In this document: positions 51,957 to 61,034 of the stretch, piece after piece
Position numbering within the stretch: the first letter of the stretch is position 1
How the letters are laid out: each line of letters begins with the position of its first letter
From: Pseudomonas viridiflava
GTDB lineage: Bacteria; Pseudomonadota; Gammaproteobacteria; Pseudomonadales; Pseudomonadaceae
Length of the DNA stretch: 64,000 bases
Assembly: GCF_900573885.1 (NCBI RefSeq)
Contig: NZ_UPSE01000205.1
Coordinates: forward strand, 54,991-118,990
Direction of reading: 5' to 3'
Translations under genes and position numbers: made by a program
Notes under the pieces: generated by a model
Told to the model about the DNA's origin: nothing
What the model saw: the letters and a program-made list of their open reading frames with translations, nothing else
Database searches by the model: none

Positions 51957-53438
51957 GTGAAGAACGATATTCATGACTTGGGGCTGGTGCTCGATTCCAA
52001 AGTGAAGCTGGTGGTAATCGAGTCGTGGGACGAGCAGCGGGTAATGGAAACCCTCACCAGCCTGGCGGTGAAGCGCGGGCTGGGCTTGTTCACCTGGGCG
52101 GTCACCGAGGGCATGCAAAAGCTGGGCTTCGGTGGCGAGCCGCAGGGCGATGCGCCGAGCTTCGAGCCGGAAGCGGCGCTGCGTCTGATCAAGCACGACC
52201 CCATGCCGAATCTGTACGTGCTGTGCGACCTGCACCCGTTTATGGAAGACAACCCCAAACTCGTGCGGCTGCTCAAGGAAATCGCCATGGCCGAGGGCGC
52301 GCACAAGCCAACGGTGGTGCTGGTTTCCCATGCGTTGAAGCTGCCGCCAGAAGTTCAGCGCTACGCCGCGCGCTTCAGCCTGGCGTTGCCCTCTGAAGAC
52401 GAGTTGCTGGCCATTGTCCGCGAGGAGGCAGGACGCTGGAGCGAGCGCAACCGTGGCGCCCGCGTCCGAACCGATAACCGCACCTTGCAGCAGGTGGTGA
52501 AGAACCTTCGCGGCATGAGCCACGCCGAGGCGCGGGTGCTGGCACGCGGGGTGATCTGTAACGACGGCGCCATTACGCAGGAAGACTTGCCAGAGCTGAA
52601 CAAAACCAAGTTCAAACTGCTCGACCTCGAAGGCGTGCTCAGTTTCGAACACGACACCGCACGCTTCGCCGAGGTCGGCGGCTTGCTCAACCTCAAGCGC
52701 TGGCTGGCCGAGCGGCAGGACATTTTTCTCGCCGGCAAGGCAAAGGATTTGCCCAAGGGCATGCTGCTGGTCGGCGTACAGGGCGGCGGGAAAAGTCTGG
52801 CGGCCAAAGCGGTGGCGGGCTTATGGGGGTTGCCGTTACTGCGTCTGGATTTCGCCTGCCTGTACAACAAATTCTTCGGCGAAACCGAACGCAACCTGCG
52901 CGAAGCGCTGCGCCTTGCCGAGCAGATGGCGCCATGCGTGTTGTGGATGGACGAAGTGGAGAAAGGCCTGGCCAGCGGCGACCAGGACGGCGGCGTGAGC
53001 CAGCGCGTGCTGGGCACCTTGCTGACCTGGATGGCCGAACGCAAAGCGCCTGTGTTCATGGTTGCTACCGCCAACGCTATCGATCGCCTGCCACCTGAGC
53101 TGGTGCGCAAGGGACGCTTCGACGAATTGTTTTTCGTCGACCTGCCCGATGCCGAAACCCGCGCCGATATTTTCCGCATCCACCTGCTGCGCCGCGAGCT
53201 GGACCCCACTGCATTCGACCTGCCGCAACTGGCAACGGTGAGCGACGGGTTTACCGGCGCCGAAATCGAGCAAGTGGTGGTGAGCGCGCTGTATGCCGGG
53301 CAAGCCCAGCAACAGGCCGTCGACCAGGGCTTGCTGCTGCGCAATATCAGCAGCACCGCGCCGTTGTCGGTGGTGATGGCCGAAGACCTGGCCGCCCTGC
53401 GCGCCTGGGCGGCGGGGCGTACGGTGTCTGCGGGTTAA
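51957..53438 (+). CDS. AAA+ ATPase, Ycf46-like
   Basis: A 493-residue AAA ATPase. The N-terminal 240 residues are a separate alpha/beta region (LVLDSKVKLVVIESWDEQRV, then HPFMEDNPKLVRLLKEIA). The AAA core has Walker A GVQGGGKSLAAK, Walker B VLWMDEVEKG, sensor VATANAIDRLPPELVRKGRFDELF. This is the Ycf46 plan known in plastids and cyanobacteria; its job in Pseudomonas is unknown. GTG at 51957 has GGGAG upstream; an earlier GTG at 51951 overlaps that site. Confidence 0.85.
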   Translation: MKNDIHDLGLVLDSKVKLVVIESWDEQRVMETLTSLAVKRGLGLFTWAVTEGMQKLGFGGEPQGDAPSFEPEAALRLIKHDPMPNLYVLCDLHPFMEDNPKLVRLLKEIAMAEGAHKPTVVLVSHALKLPPEVQRYAARFSLALPSEDELLAIVREEAGRWSERNRGARVRTDNRTLQQVVKNLRGMSHAEARVLARGVICNDGAITQEDLPELNKTKFKLLDLEGVLSFEHDTARFAEVGGLLNLKRWLAERQDIFLAGKAKDLPKGMLLVGVQGGGKSLAAKAVAGLWGLPLLRLDFACLYNKFFGETERNLREALRLAEQMAPCVLWMDEVEKGLASGDQDGGVSQRVLGTLLTWMAERKAPVFMVATANAIDRLPPELVRKGRFDELFFVDLPDAETRADIFRIHLLRRELDPTAFDLPQLATVSDGFTGAEIEQVVVSALYAGQAQQQAVDQGLLLRNISSTAPLSVVMAEDLAALRAWAAGRTVSAG

Positions 53439-54226
53439 GGCTGGTGGCTGAAGCGCTTGTTGATCGCGCCGGTCAGCTTGCGTACCAGCCAGCGTGGCGC
53501 GAACCGTGAGCTTCTGGCGATGATGCGGTTGCGCCAACCGGGAATGATCAACGCGCGGTTCTTCTCCAGCGCCCGCACGGTGTAGAGCGCCAGTTCCTCC
53601 GGGTTCATCATCAACTTGCTGTTCGCCAGTTTGCTCACTTCCATGTCGGCGCCGCGAAAAAATGCGGTGCGCGTCGGGCCGGGGCAGAGCACCGATACCT
53701 TGATGCCACGGCCTTTCATTTCCTCGCGCAGGCCTTCGGAAAAGTGCAGCACAAAGGCCTTGCTGGCGTAGTAGCTGCTCATCCACGGGCCGGGCTGGAA
53801 CGCGGCGACCGACGCCACGTTGAGAATTTGCCCGCCGCCTTGCGCGGCCATGGTGTTGCCGAGGGCGTGACAAAGGCGAGTGAGGGCCAGCACGTTGACT
53901 TCCAGTTGCTGCTGCTCGCGGCCCCAGTCGCTGTCCAGAAACGGGCCGGAGGTGCCGAGGCCGGCGTTGTTGACCAAAAGGTCGATATTCAGCTCGCCCT
54001 GTTCCAGTTCATGGACCAGGCCGGTGAGTTGAGTGGGATGGGCGAGGTTGCAGGTGCGAAACAGCACCTCCACGCCAAAGCGCTGGGTGAACTCGCAGGC
54101 GACGCTTTCAAGAACGTCGCGCTGGCGGGCGACCAGAATCAGATTGCGACCCCGTCTGGCCAAGGCTTCCGCCAAGGCCAGACCGATGCCGCTGGAGGCC
54201 CCGGTTACCAATGCATAACGGGGCAT
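53435..54226 (-). CDS. SDR-family oxidoreductase (DltE/YqjQ-like)
   Basis: A 263-residue classical SDR with TGASSGIG at residues 8-15, NNAGLG, and YYASKAF. The C-terminal basic amphipathic stretch (WRNRIIARSSRFAPRWLVRKL) suggests membrane contact. Substrate unknown. Converges on the AAA gene with a four-base overlap of the ends. Downstream of the DUF805 gene on its strand. Confidence 0.88.
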   Translation of the reverse strand: MPRYALVTGASSGIGLALAEALARRGRNLILVARQRDVLESVACEFTQRFGVEVLFRTCNLAHPTQLTGLVHELEQGELNIDLLVNNAGLGTSGPFLDSDWGREQQQLEVNVLALTRLCHALGNTMAAQGGGQILNVASVAAFQPGPWMSSYYASKAFVLHFSEGLREEMKGRGIKVSVLCPGPTRTAFFRGADMEVSKLANSKLMMNPEELALYTVRALEKNRALIIPGWRNRIIARSSRFAPRWLVRKLTGAINKRFSHQP

Positions 54227-54269
54227 AACGTTCTCCGTGCGGCGAGTGGGGCTTGCGTTGCGGGCGGGC

Positions 54270-55379
54270 TTACTCTTCGGTCGACTCGAGGTCTTCCACA
54301 GGCTCGCTAGGGACTACTTCAACGTCTTGAGCGGGCTCTGCGTACTCTGCGGACGGGTCTGCGCTTTCTTCGCTGCTTTCGTCCGAGTAAGGCTGCTCGT
54401 AACCAGCGTCTTCCATGCCACCCAGGTAACCCTGGTAGGCCGGCAATGCGATGGCGGCAATGATGCCGATGATCGGAACCAGCAGCATCGACCACGCCAG
54501 CACTACCACGCCTTTGCTGTTTGGCGGCGGCGGCGGGCCGTAGCGGTTGGCACCTGGCGTGCCGGGTAGCACGAGCATGAGGATGGCGAATACGCTGCCG
54601 ACCACCGGCACCAACAGAAGCAGCCACAACCAGGCCGACCAGCCCAGATCGTGCAGACGCTTGCCGCCAATAAAGACGCTGATGACGACCATGGCGATGG
54701 CGCCGAGAATGACCAGCAACCCGCCGAAGATTGTCGAAAGGGCCGACACACCGGCAAACACAGCCATCAGCGGCAGGGCCAGCAGGGTCATTGCCATGCT
54801 CCAGCCCAGGTAGCGCACACGGCCGATTCGGCCTTCAATGCTGAAGTAGTTCAGCTCGCCGAATTCCTGCGTGGCGTCACTGACCTGTGCTTGCGGAGTG
54901 GCGTAAGGCGACGCGGTGGCGACGGCTGCTGCCCCCACGCTTGGTGCCGGTGTGGCAGCGGCGGTTTCAGCCAGCTGCGCCTGACGGGCAACGTACTTGT
55001 CGATAACGATGCCGCACGCGCTGCACTCGATGGCTTTGGCTTGTTCATGACCGCACTTGGGGCAAGTCATGCGCACGCTTTCGTCGGTCGGCTCGGCCGG
55101 CGTGGTGCGGTGATCGTCGGTTTCTACCAGGCTCAGGCTGGAGGCCAGGTCCGGCTCTTTGTAAACCTTGGCGCCGGCGTTTTGCAGGGCGCCGACGTAT
55201 TTGTCGGCTTCGCCTTCGCTGAGGTCGCGCTTCAGAGCGACCGGATTGCCGGTGAACAGGGCGTCAATCTTGTCGCGGTCGCTCTTGAACAAGCGCGCCA
55301 GATTGTCTTTGACGGCATCCAATGCCGCCGCCGGCATCAGTTCGCCGGTGAAGATGATTTTGTAGCGTGTATCGGTCAT
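54270..55379 (-). CDS. DUF805 membrane protein with zinc ribbon and N-terminal domain
   Basis: A 369-residue protein with a complex layout. An N-terminal alpha/beta domain (about 1-80, YKIIFTGELMPAAALDAVKDNL), a zinc ribbon (CPKCGHEQ...CSACG, about 108-125), an Ala-rich linker, and a DUF805 four-segment domain (about 185-295, FSIEGRIGRVRYLGW). A last hydrophobic helix, IIGIIAAIALPAYQGYL, looks like a type IV pilin N-terminus, and the tail is very acidic. Function unknown. Confidence 0.8.
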   Translation of the reverse strand: MTDTRYKIIFTGELMPAAALDAVKDNLARLFKSDRDKIDALFTGNPVALKRDLSEGEADKYVGALQNAGAKVYKEPDLASSLSLVETDDHRTTPAEPTDESVRMTCPKCGHEQAKAIECSACGIVIDKYVARQAQLAETAAATPAPSVGAAAVATASPYATPQAQVSDATQEFGELNYFSIEGRIGRVRYLGWSMAMTLLALPLMAVFAGVSALSTIFGGLLVILGAIAMVVISVFIGGKRLHDLGWSAWLWLLLLVPVVGSVFAILMLVLPGTPGANRYGPPPPPNSKGVVVLAWSMLLVPIIGIIAAIALPAYQGYLGGMEDAGYEQPYSDESSEESADPSAEYAEPAQDVEVVPSEPVEDLESTEE

Positions 55380-55472
55380 GCGCACGTCCCTGTCAGCGGA
55401 AGAGATGAAGTCGGCACAGCGTACTGGCCCCAGTGATGTTCAGACAAGCTCGGGCGTGACGCAAATCACGCT

Positions 55473-56738
55473 TCAGCCCATGTTTTCTGGCAGCCAGCGA
55501 CCGACGAAGCGGTTATTGCGCAACAGCCGCAGAGAACTGAAGTCGCCCAGCAGGCCTTCGCTGAGCTGTGGACGCAGGAATACCCAGTCATCGGCGTGCA
55601 GGTCGGTTGCCCGCGAGCCGTTGACTCGCTCCTGATTGGCGCTGCGACCGTAAACGGTGTCGTAGCTCAGGCCGGCAGGCGCGACCGGTTCAGCCGGCCA
55701 GCGACCGCCGTAAAGGTAATAGGCCTGTTGGCGATTGCGGTCCCAGGTGTGTAGCGCGGCTTGCAGGCTGCTCAGGTACGGCAGAGAGCCTTCCTGCGCT
55801 TTGAGCACAGGCGTGGCGATCCACAACGCCGGGCTGTGCCCGCTGAGCAGATCAGTATCGAACTCGCTGGGTTTGAGCAGGGCCGAGCCGACGGCGACTT
55901 CATTCAGCGGTGTATCGCCTCGGGCGTGCAAAGCGTACGTCAGGCTGCCGGCGCCGTTAAGCAACGGCTGGGCGGGCCAGAGGTCGCCAAAGGTTTGAGC
56001 CGTGGCAACGAAGGCCCGGTAACGCGCGTTGCTGTCAGCGAAGGCGCGATCGCGGCCGACCCATGGCGGCGAATGGGCGACATGGGCGTCATAGCCCATA
56101 AGCCCGCGTATGTTCAGGGCGGCCTTGCTGGTGCGCAGCGCATTCAATGCTTCGCCCATTGCCTGCGAGCTGGCGAAGCCGCCGCGCGCCAGGCCCAGGT
56201 CAATCTCCAGAGCAATTTGCAGCGGTTGCTTGAGGGCCGCTGAAAGCTCGGCGTATTGCTGCAGACGCTGCGGGGTGTCGATCAGCCAGGTGAGCTGGCG
56301 CGCAGGGTCGAACGCGGTGTCGTTGCTCAGTTGCTGGTAAAAACCGAGCGCCGCGTTGACCGGCATCGGTTTGCCTACCAGCAGGTCGCCGTCGGGAAAC
56401 AGCCGCGCCAGGTTATTGAGCTGCGGCTGGTGAAACACCATAAACCGCCGGGTCGCGAGTTTTTGCGCGAGGTAGGCGAGCAGGCCATCGCTGGCCAGCG
56501 ACTTGGCGACCAGCCGCAGCGGCAGCGCGGTGCCGAGCCGCTGGGCCAGCAATTCGGCGTTGGCGTCCAGGCGCTGCATGTCTACGACCAACTGCGGCAC
56601 GCCGCCACCGTCCTGTTTCAGCAGTCGGTTCAGGGTGGCGAAGTAGTCGTCGTAAGGGCGGCCGTTGTCGCCCGGTCGCGCCGCCCAGGCACCCAGCAGG
56701 CCCAGAGCGGCCAGGCCCAGCAGGTGGCGACGGTTCAT
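55473..56738 (-). CDS. D-threonine-aldolase/alanine-racemase-like protein, exported
   Basis: A 421-residue fold-type III PLP enzyme. The start MNRRHLLGLAALGLLGAWA is a Tat-like twin-arginine signal. The probable PLP lysine is in LRLVAKSLASDG, and the C-terminal LHADDW supplies the His-x-Asp metal site of D-threonine aldolases. Likely substrate is a D-hydroxy amino acid, by family. The ATG overlaps the nitronate monooxygenase stop (ATGA). Confidence 0.82.
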   Translation of the reverse strand: MNRRHLLGLAALGLLGAWAARPGDNGRPYDDYFATLNRLLKQDGGGVPQLVVDMQRLDANAELLAQRLGTALPLRLVAKSLASDGLLAYLAQKLATRRFMVFHQPQLNNLARLFPDGDLLVGKPMPVNAALGFYQQLSNDTAFDPARQLTWLIDTPQRLQQYAELSAALKQPLQIALEIDLGLARGGFASSQAMGEALNALRTSKAALNIRGLMGYDAHVAHSPPWVGRDRAFADSNARYRAFVATAQTFGDLWPAQPLLNGAGSLTYALHARGDTPLNEVAVGSALLKPSEFDTDLLSGHSPALWIATPVLKAQEGSLPYLSSLQAALHTWDRNRQQAYYLYGGRWPAEPVAPAGLSYDTVYGRSANQERVNGSRATDLHADDWVFLRPQLSEGLLGDFSSLRLLRNNRFVGRWLPENMG

Positions 56739-57697
56739 CGCGGCCAGCGCTGCCCCAGTTGCACGGTGCGTTGCTGAGCCGCGCGGTATTCGTTGTCCAG
56801 GCGCTGGATCAGTTCGGCGACGCTGGGCAGGTCGTTGATGTCGCCCACGCCCTGACCGGCTGACCATACGGTTTTCCAGGCCTTGGCTTCATCGTTGATG
56901 GGCTTGAGTTTCTCGCCGTAATTAACTGCGCCTTTTTCTTGCAGTTTGGCCAGGTCAAAGCCGCCCTGTTCCAGGCTTTGGCGCATAAAGCTGGCCGGCA
57001 CGCCGGACACAGCGGGGGTGTGCACGATGTCGGCGGCTTTGGCGCCAAGGATCATGTCTTTGTAAGCCGGCGGCGCATCGTTTTCCTTTACGGCGATCAT
57101 GCGGGTGCCGAGGTAGGCGAGGTCGGCACCGAGCATTTGCGCCGCGAGAATTTCATGGCCGTGGTTGAGGCAGCCGGCCAGCAGCAGGGTTTTGTCGAAG
57201 AACTGGCGAATTTCCGCAACCAGGGCGAATGGGCTCCAGGTGCCGGCATGACCGCCAGCGCCTGCCGCGACTGCGATCAGACCATCCACACCGGCCTCTG
57301 CAGCTTTCTCTGCGTGGCGGCGTGTTGTCACGTCGTGGAAGACCAGGCCGCCATAACTGTGCACCGCGTCTACCACTTCCTTCACCGCGCCAAGGCTGGT
57401 GATGACGATGGGCACGCGCTGTTCCACGCAGATCGCCAGGTCCGCCTGCAGGCGCGGGTTGGTGTTGTGCACGATAAGGTTGACGGCGTATGGCGCGGCG
57501 TCGCTGCTCAGGCCCGCGTTGATTTCGTCCAGCCAGGCTTTGAAGCCGCTGCTCTCGCGTTGATTCAGCGCCGGGAAGCTGCCGACGACGCCGTTGTTGC
57601 AGCACGCCAGGACCAACTGCGGGTTGGAGACCAGAAACATCGGTGCAGCAACTACCGGTAAACGCAGGCGTTGTTCGAGCAGGGCAGGCAAAGACAT
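56735..57697 (-). CDS. Nitronate monooxygenase (2-nitropropane dioxygenase family)
   Basis: FMN-dependent TIM-barrel oxidase of 320 residues. PVVAAPMFLVSNP starts the barrel; the FMN-phosphate and catalytic region is AVAAGAGGHAG, with its histidine; GADLAYLGTRMIA follows. It oxidises alkyl nitronates such as propionate-3-nitronate. I used the ATG at 57697, seven bases after GGAG, not the ATG at 57703. Confidence 0.92.
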   Translation of the reverse strand: MSLPALLEQRLRLPVVAAPMFLVSNPQLVLACCNNGVVGSFPALNQRESSGFKAWLDEINAGLSSDAAPYAVNLIVHNTNPRLQADLAICVEQRVPIVITSLGAVKEVVDAVHSYGGLVFHDVTTRRHAEKAAEAGVDGLIAVAAGAGGHAGTWSPFALVAEIRQFFDKTLLLAGCLNHGHEILAAQMLGADLAYLGTRMIAVKENDAPPAYKDMILGAKAADIVHTPAVSGVPASFMRQSLEQGGFDLAKLQEKGAVNYGEKLKPINDEAKAWKTVWSAGQGVGDINDLPSVAELIQRLDNEYRAAQQRTVQLGQRWPR

Positions 57698-57748
57698 GGG
57701 CATTCTCCAGGCGAGTTCGTGAGGATGCTGCGTGAGCAGCTGTGGTTA

Positions 57749-58174
57749 TTAGAACGGCCGCACCACCACCAGAATTACGATGGCCAGCAAAGCCAATACC
57801 GGCGCTTCGTTGAACCAGCGATAGAACACATGGCTGCGGCTTTGCTGCCCGGCAGCGAAGCGTTTGCGCATGGCGCCGCACACGTGGTGGTAACCAATCA
57901 ACGCCACCACCAGGGTGAGCTTGGCGTGCATCCAGCCCTGGCTGAGCAGGCCGGGGTTGAGCCACAGCAGCCAGATGCCGAGGCCAACAGTGGCAAGCAT
58001 CGAGGGCGTCATGATGCCGCGATAGAGCTTTCGCTCCATCACGCAGAAGCGCTCTTTACTGGCGTCGTCATCGCTCATGGCGTGATAGACGAAAAGGCGA
58101 GGAAGGTAGAACAGCCCGGCGAACCAGCAAACCATGGCGATGATGTGAAAGGCCTTGACCCAGAGGTAGAGCAT
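57749..58174 (-). CDS. hemJ: Protoporphyrinogen IX oxidase HemJ
   Basis: Inner-membrane protein of 141 residues with four segments, UPF0093/HemJ family. Conserved KAFHIIAMVCWFAGLFYLPRLFVYH at the start holds the haem-binding histidine. It makes protoporphyrin IX in bacteria lacking HemG and HemY. Start ATG at 58174 after AGGA. It begins a minus-strand run with the nitronate monooxygenase. Confidence 0.9.
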   Translation of the reverse strand: MLYLWVKAFHIIAMVCWFAGLFYLPRLFVYHAMSDDDASKERFCVMERKLYRGIMTPSMLATVGLGIWLLWLNPGLLSQGWMHAKLTLVVALIGYHHVCGAMRKRFAAGQQSRSHVFYRWFNEAPVLALLAIVILVVVRPF

Positions 58175-58267
58175 TCGAGGCTTCCTGAGCAGCGTGATGA
58201 CGGGATGGCTGAGCGCCTGAAGTGGCCGTATTAAACAGGTTATATCGGTCATACGTCACCAAGGCGG

Positions 58268-58296
58268 TTGGCCGTTGACGGATGCAGCCGTATGAT
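58268..58296 (+). promoter_or_regulatory. Candidate argC promoter
   Basis: TTGGCC (58268-58273), 17-base spacer, TATGAT (58291-58296), about 70 bases before the argC ATG in the divergent hemJ-argC gap. Confidence 0.55.
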
Positions 58297-58372
58297 CGGC
58301 AGCTTTCCCCGACTGCGGGGAGACTGCTGCGCTTTCACGCAGCGGGCATTCAGTTTTTGCAGGGGGTTCGTG

Positions 58373-59407
58373 ATGGTCAAGGTCGGTATCGTCGGCGGCA
58401 CAGGCTACACCGGGGTCGAGCTGCTGCGCCTGTTGGCACAGCATCCACAGGCCGAAGTGGTGGTTATCACCTCGCGCTCGGAAGCGGGCACACGTGTCGA
58501 TGAGATGTACCCGAACCTGCGCGGCCATTATGACAACCTCAGCTTCACCGTTCCGGACACCGCCACCCTTGGCGCTTGCGATGTGGTGTTTTTCGCCACG
58601 CCCCACGGCGTAGCTCACGCGCTGGCCGGCGAGCTGCTGGCGGCCGGCACCAAGGTTATCGACTTGTCAGCAGACTTCCGTCTGCAGGATGCCGAGGAGT
58701 GGGCCAAGTGGTACGGCCAGCCTCACGGTGCGCCGGATTTGCTGGGCGAAGCCGTGTACGGCCTGCCGGAAGTTAATCGTGAGCAAATCAAGAATGCTCG
58801 CCTGATCGCAGTACCGGGTTGCTATCCCACCGCTACGCAGCTTGGCTTCTTGCCGCTGCTGGAAGCGGGGCTGGCTGATAACAGCCGCTTGATCGCCGAC
58901 TGCAAGTCGGGCGTGAGCGGAGCCGGGCGCGGTGCGAAAGTCGGCTCGCTGTTCTGCGAAGCCGGCGAGAGCATGATGGCGTATTCGGTGAAAGGTCACC
59001 GCCACCTGCCGGAAATCACCCAGGGCTTGCGCCGTGCGTCGGGCGGCGATGTGGGTCTGACTTTCGTGCCGCACCTGACGCCCATGATTCGCGGCATTCA
59101 CTCCACGCTGTACGCCACCGTGGCGGACAAGTCGGTAAACCTGCAGGAATTGTTTGAGAAGCGTTACGCCAACGAGCCGTTTGTTGATGTGATGCCGGCC
59201 GGCAGCCACCCGGAAACGCGGAGTGTGCGTGGCGCCAACGTGTGCCGTATTGCGGTGCATCGTCCGCAGGGTGGCGATCTGGTGGTCGTGCTTTCGGTGA
59301 TCGACAACCTGGTGAAAGGCGCGTCTGGCCAGGCCGTACAGAACATGAACATTCTGTTTGGTCTGGACGAGCGCCTGGGCCTGTCACACGCTGCTTTGCT
59401 GCCGTAA
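58373..59407 (+). CDS. argC: N-acetyl-gamma-glutamyl-phosphate reductase
   Basis: NADPH-dependent step of arginine synthesis. 344 residues; Rossmann GGTGYTG at residues 8-14 and catalytic cysteine in [19 protein letters not shown] precedes the ATG at 58373; the longer frame upstream is not coding-like. The next gene, erpA, has its own promoter. Confidence 0.96.
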   Translation: MVKVGIVGGTGYTGVELLRLLAQHPQAEVVVITSRSEAGTRVDEMYPNLRGHYDNLSFTVPDTATLGACDVVFFATPHGVAHALAGELLAAGTKVIDLSADFRLQDAEEWAKWYGQPHGAPDLLGEAVYGLPEVNREQIKNARLIAVPGCYPTATQLGFLPLLEAGLADNSRLIADCKSGVSGAGRGAKVGSLFCEAGESMMAYSVKGHRHLPEITQGLRRASGGDVGLTFVPHLTPMIRGIHSTLYATVADKSVNLQELFEKRYANEPFVDVMPAGSHPETRSVRGANVCRIAVHRPQGGDLVVVLSVIDNLVKGASGQAVQNMNILFGLDERLGLSHAALLP

Positions 59408-59412
59408 CGAAG

Positions 59413-59448
59413 ACGGCGGTTGGTCAGCTCTGCGCTGGCGACCGCCGT
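59413..59448 (+). terminator. Hairpin after argC
   Basis: ACGGCGGT (59413-59420) pairs with 59441-59448 around an inner GGTCAGC/GCTGG...ACC stem. No real U run follows, so termination is uncertain. Confidence 0.45.
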
Positions 59449-59455
59449 TCAATAG

Positions 59456-59485
59456 TTGACCATTTTGGTAGGGGAAGCGGATAAT
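59456..59485 (+). promoter_or_regulatory. Promoter of erpA
   Basis: TTGACC (59456-59461), 18-base spacer, GATAAT (59480-59485), some 50 bases before the erpA ATG. A close sigma70 match. Confidence 0.7.
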
Positions 59486-59534
59486 GCCGCTGTCCCCAAG
59501 TTACACGTCGGCCAATGGCCGGGAGAAAGACAGC

Positions 59535-59885
59535 ATGAGCGTCGAATCCTTCACCCCCACACCGCTGCAATTCACGCACGGCGCGGCGAACAAGGTCAAA
59601 AACCTGGTCGATGAGGAAGGCAATCCACGTCTGAAATTGCGTGTGTTCGTTACCGGTGGCGGTTGTTCCGGCTTTCAGTACGGCTTCACCTTCGATGAAG
59701 AAGTAGCGGATGACGACACCATCGTTGAGCGCGAAGGCGTGAGCCTGGTGGTCGACCCGATGAGCTTCCAGTACCTTGCCGGTGCAGAAGTGGATTATCA
59801 GGAAGGCCTGGAAGGTTCGCGTTTCGTGATCAAGAACCCGAACGCGACAACCACGTGCGGTTGCGGATCGTCCTTCTCGATCTGA
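59535..59885 (+). CDS. erpA: Iron-sulfur cluster insertion protein ErpA
   Basis: A-type carrier of 116 residues with cluster cysteines C44 (GGGCSGFQY), C108 and C110 (TTCGCGSSF). Delivers clusters to enzymes such as IspG/IspH and possibly the LipA and MiaB encoded here. ATG at 59535 with GGAGA upstream. Single-gene unit between its promoter and terminator. Confidence 0.95.
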   Translation: MSVESFTPTPLQFTHGAANKVKNLVDEEGNPRLKLRVFVTGGGCSGFQYGFTFDEEVADDDTIVEREGVSLVVDPMSFQYLAGAEVDYQEGLEGSRFVIKNPNATTTCGCGSSFSI

Positions 59886-59903
59886 TTGCTGGTGGCTACA
59901 ACG

Positions 59904-59933
59904 ACGCCGCGCCTATGCGCGGCGTTTTCGTTT
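59904..59933. terminator. Terminator after erpA
   Basis: ACGCCGCGC-CTAT-GCGCGGCGT, a perfect nine-base stem, then TTTCGTTT. It lies between convergent erpA and anmK. Confidence 0.88.
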
Positions 59934-59939
59934 CTGCGC

Positions 59940-61034
<1,095 letters not shown>

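Noticed and set aside
51860..52652. Long N-terminal extension of the HIT protein (376-codon frame)
   Set aside because: The upstream part is antisense to the AAA gene; GTG at 51860 with GGAG gives the normal HIT length.
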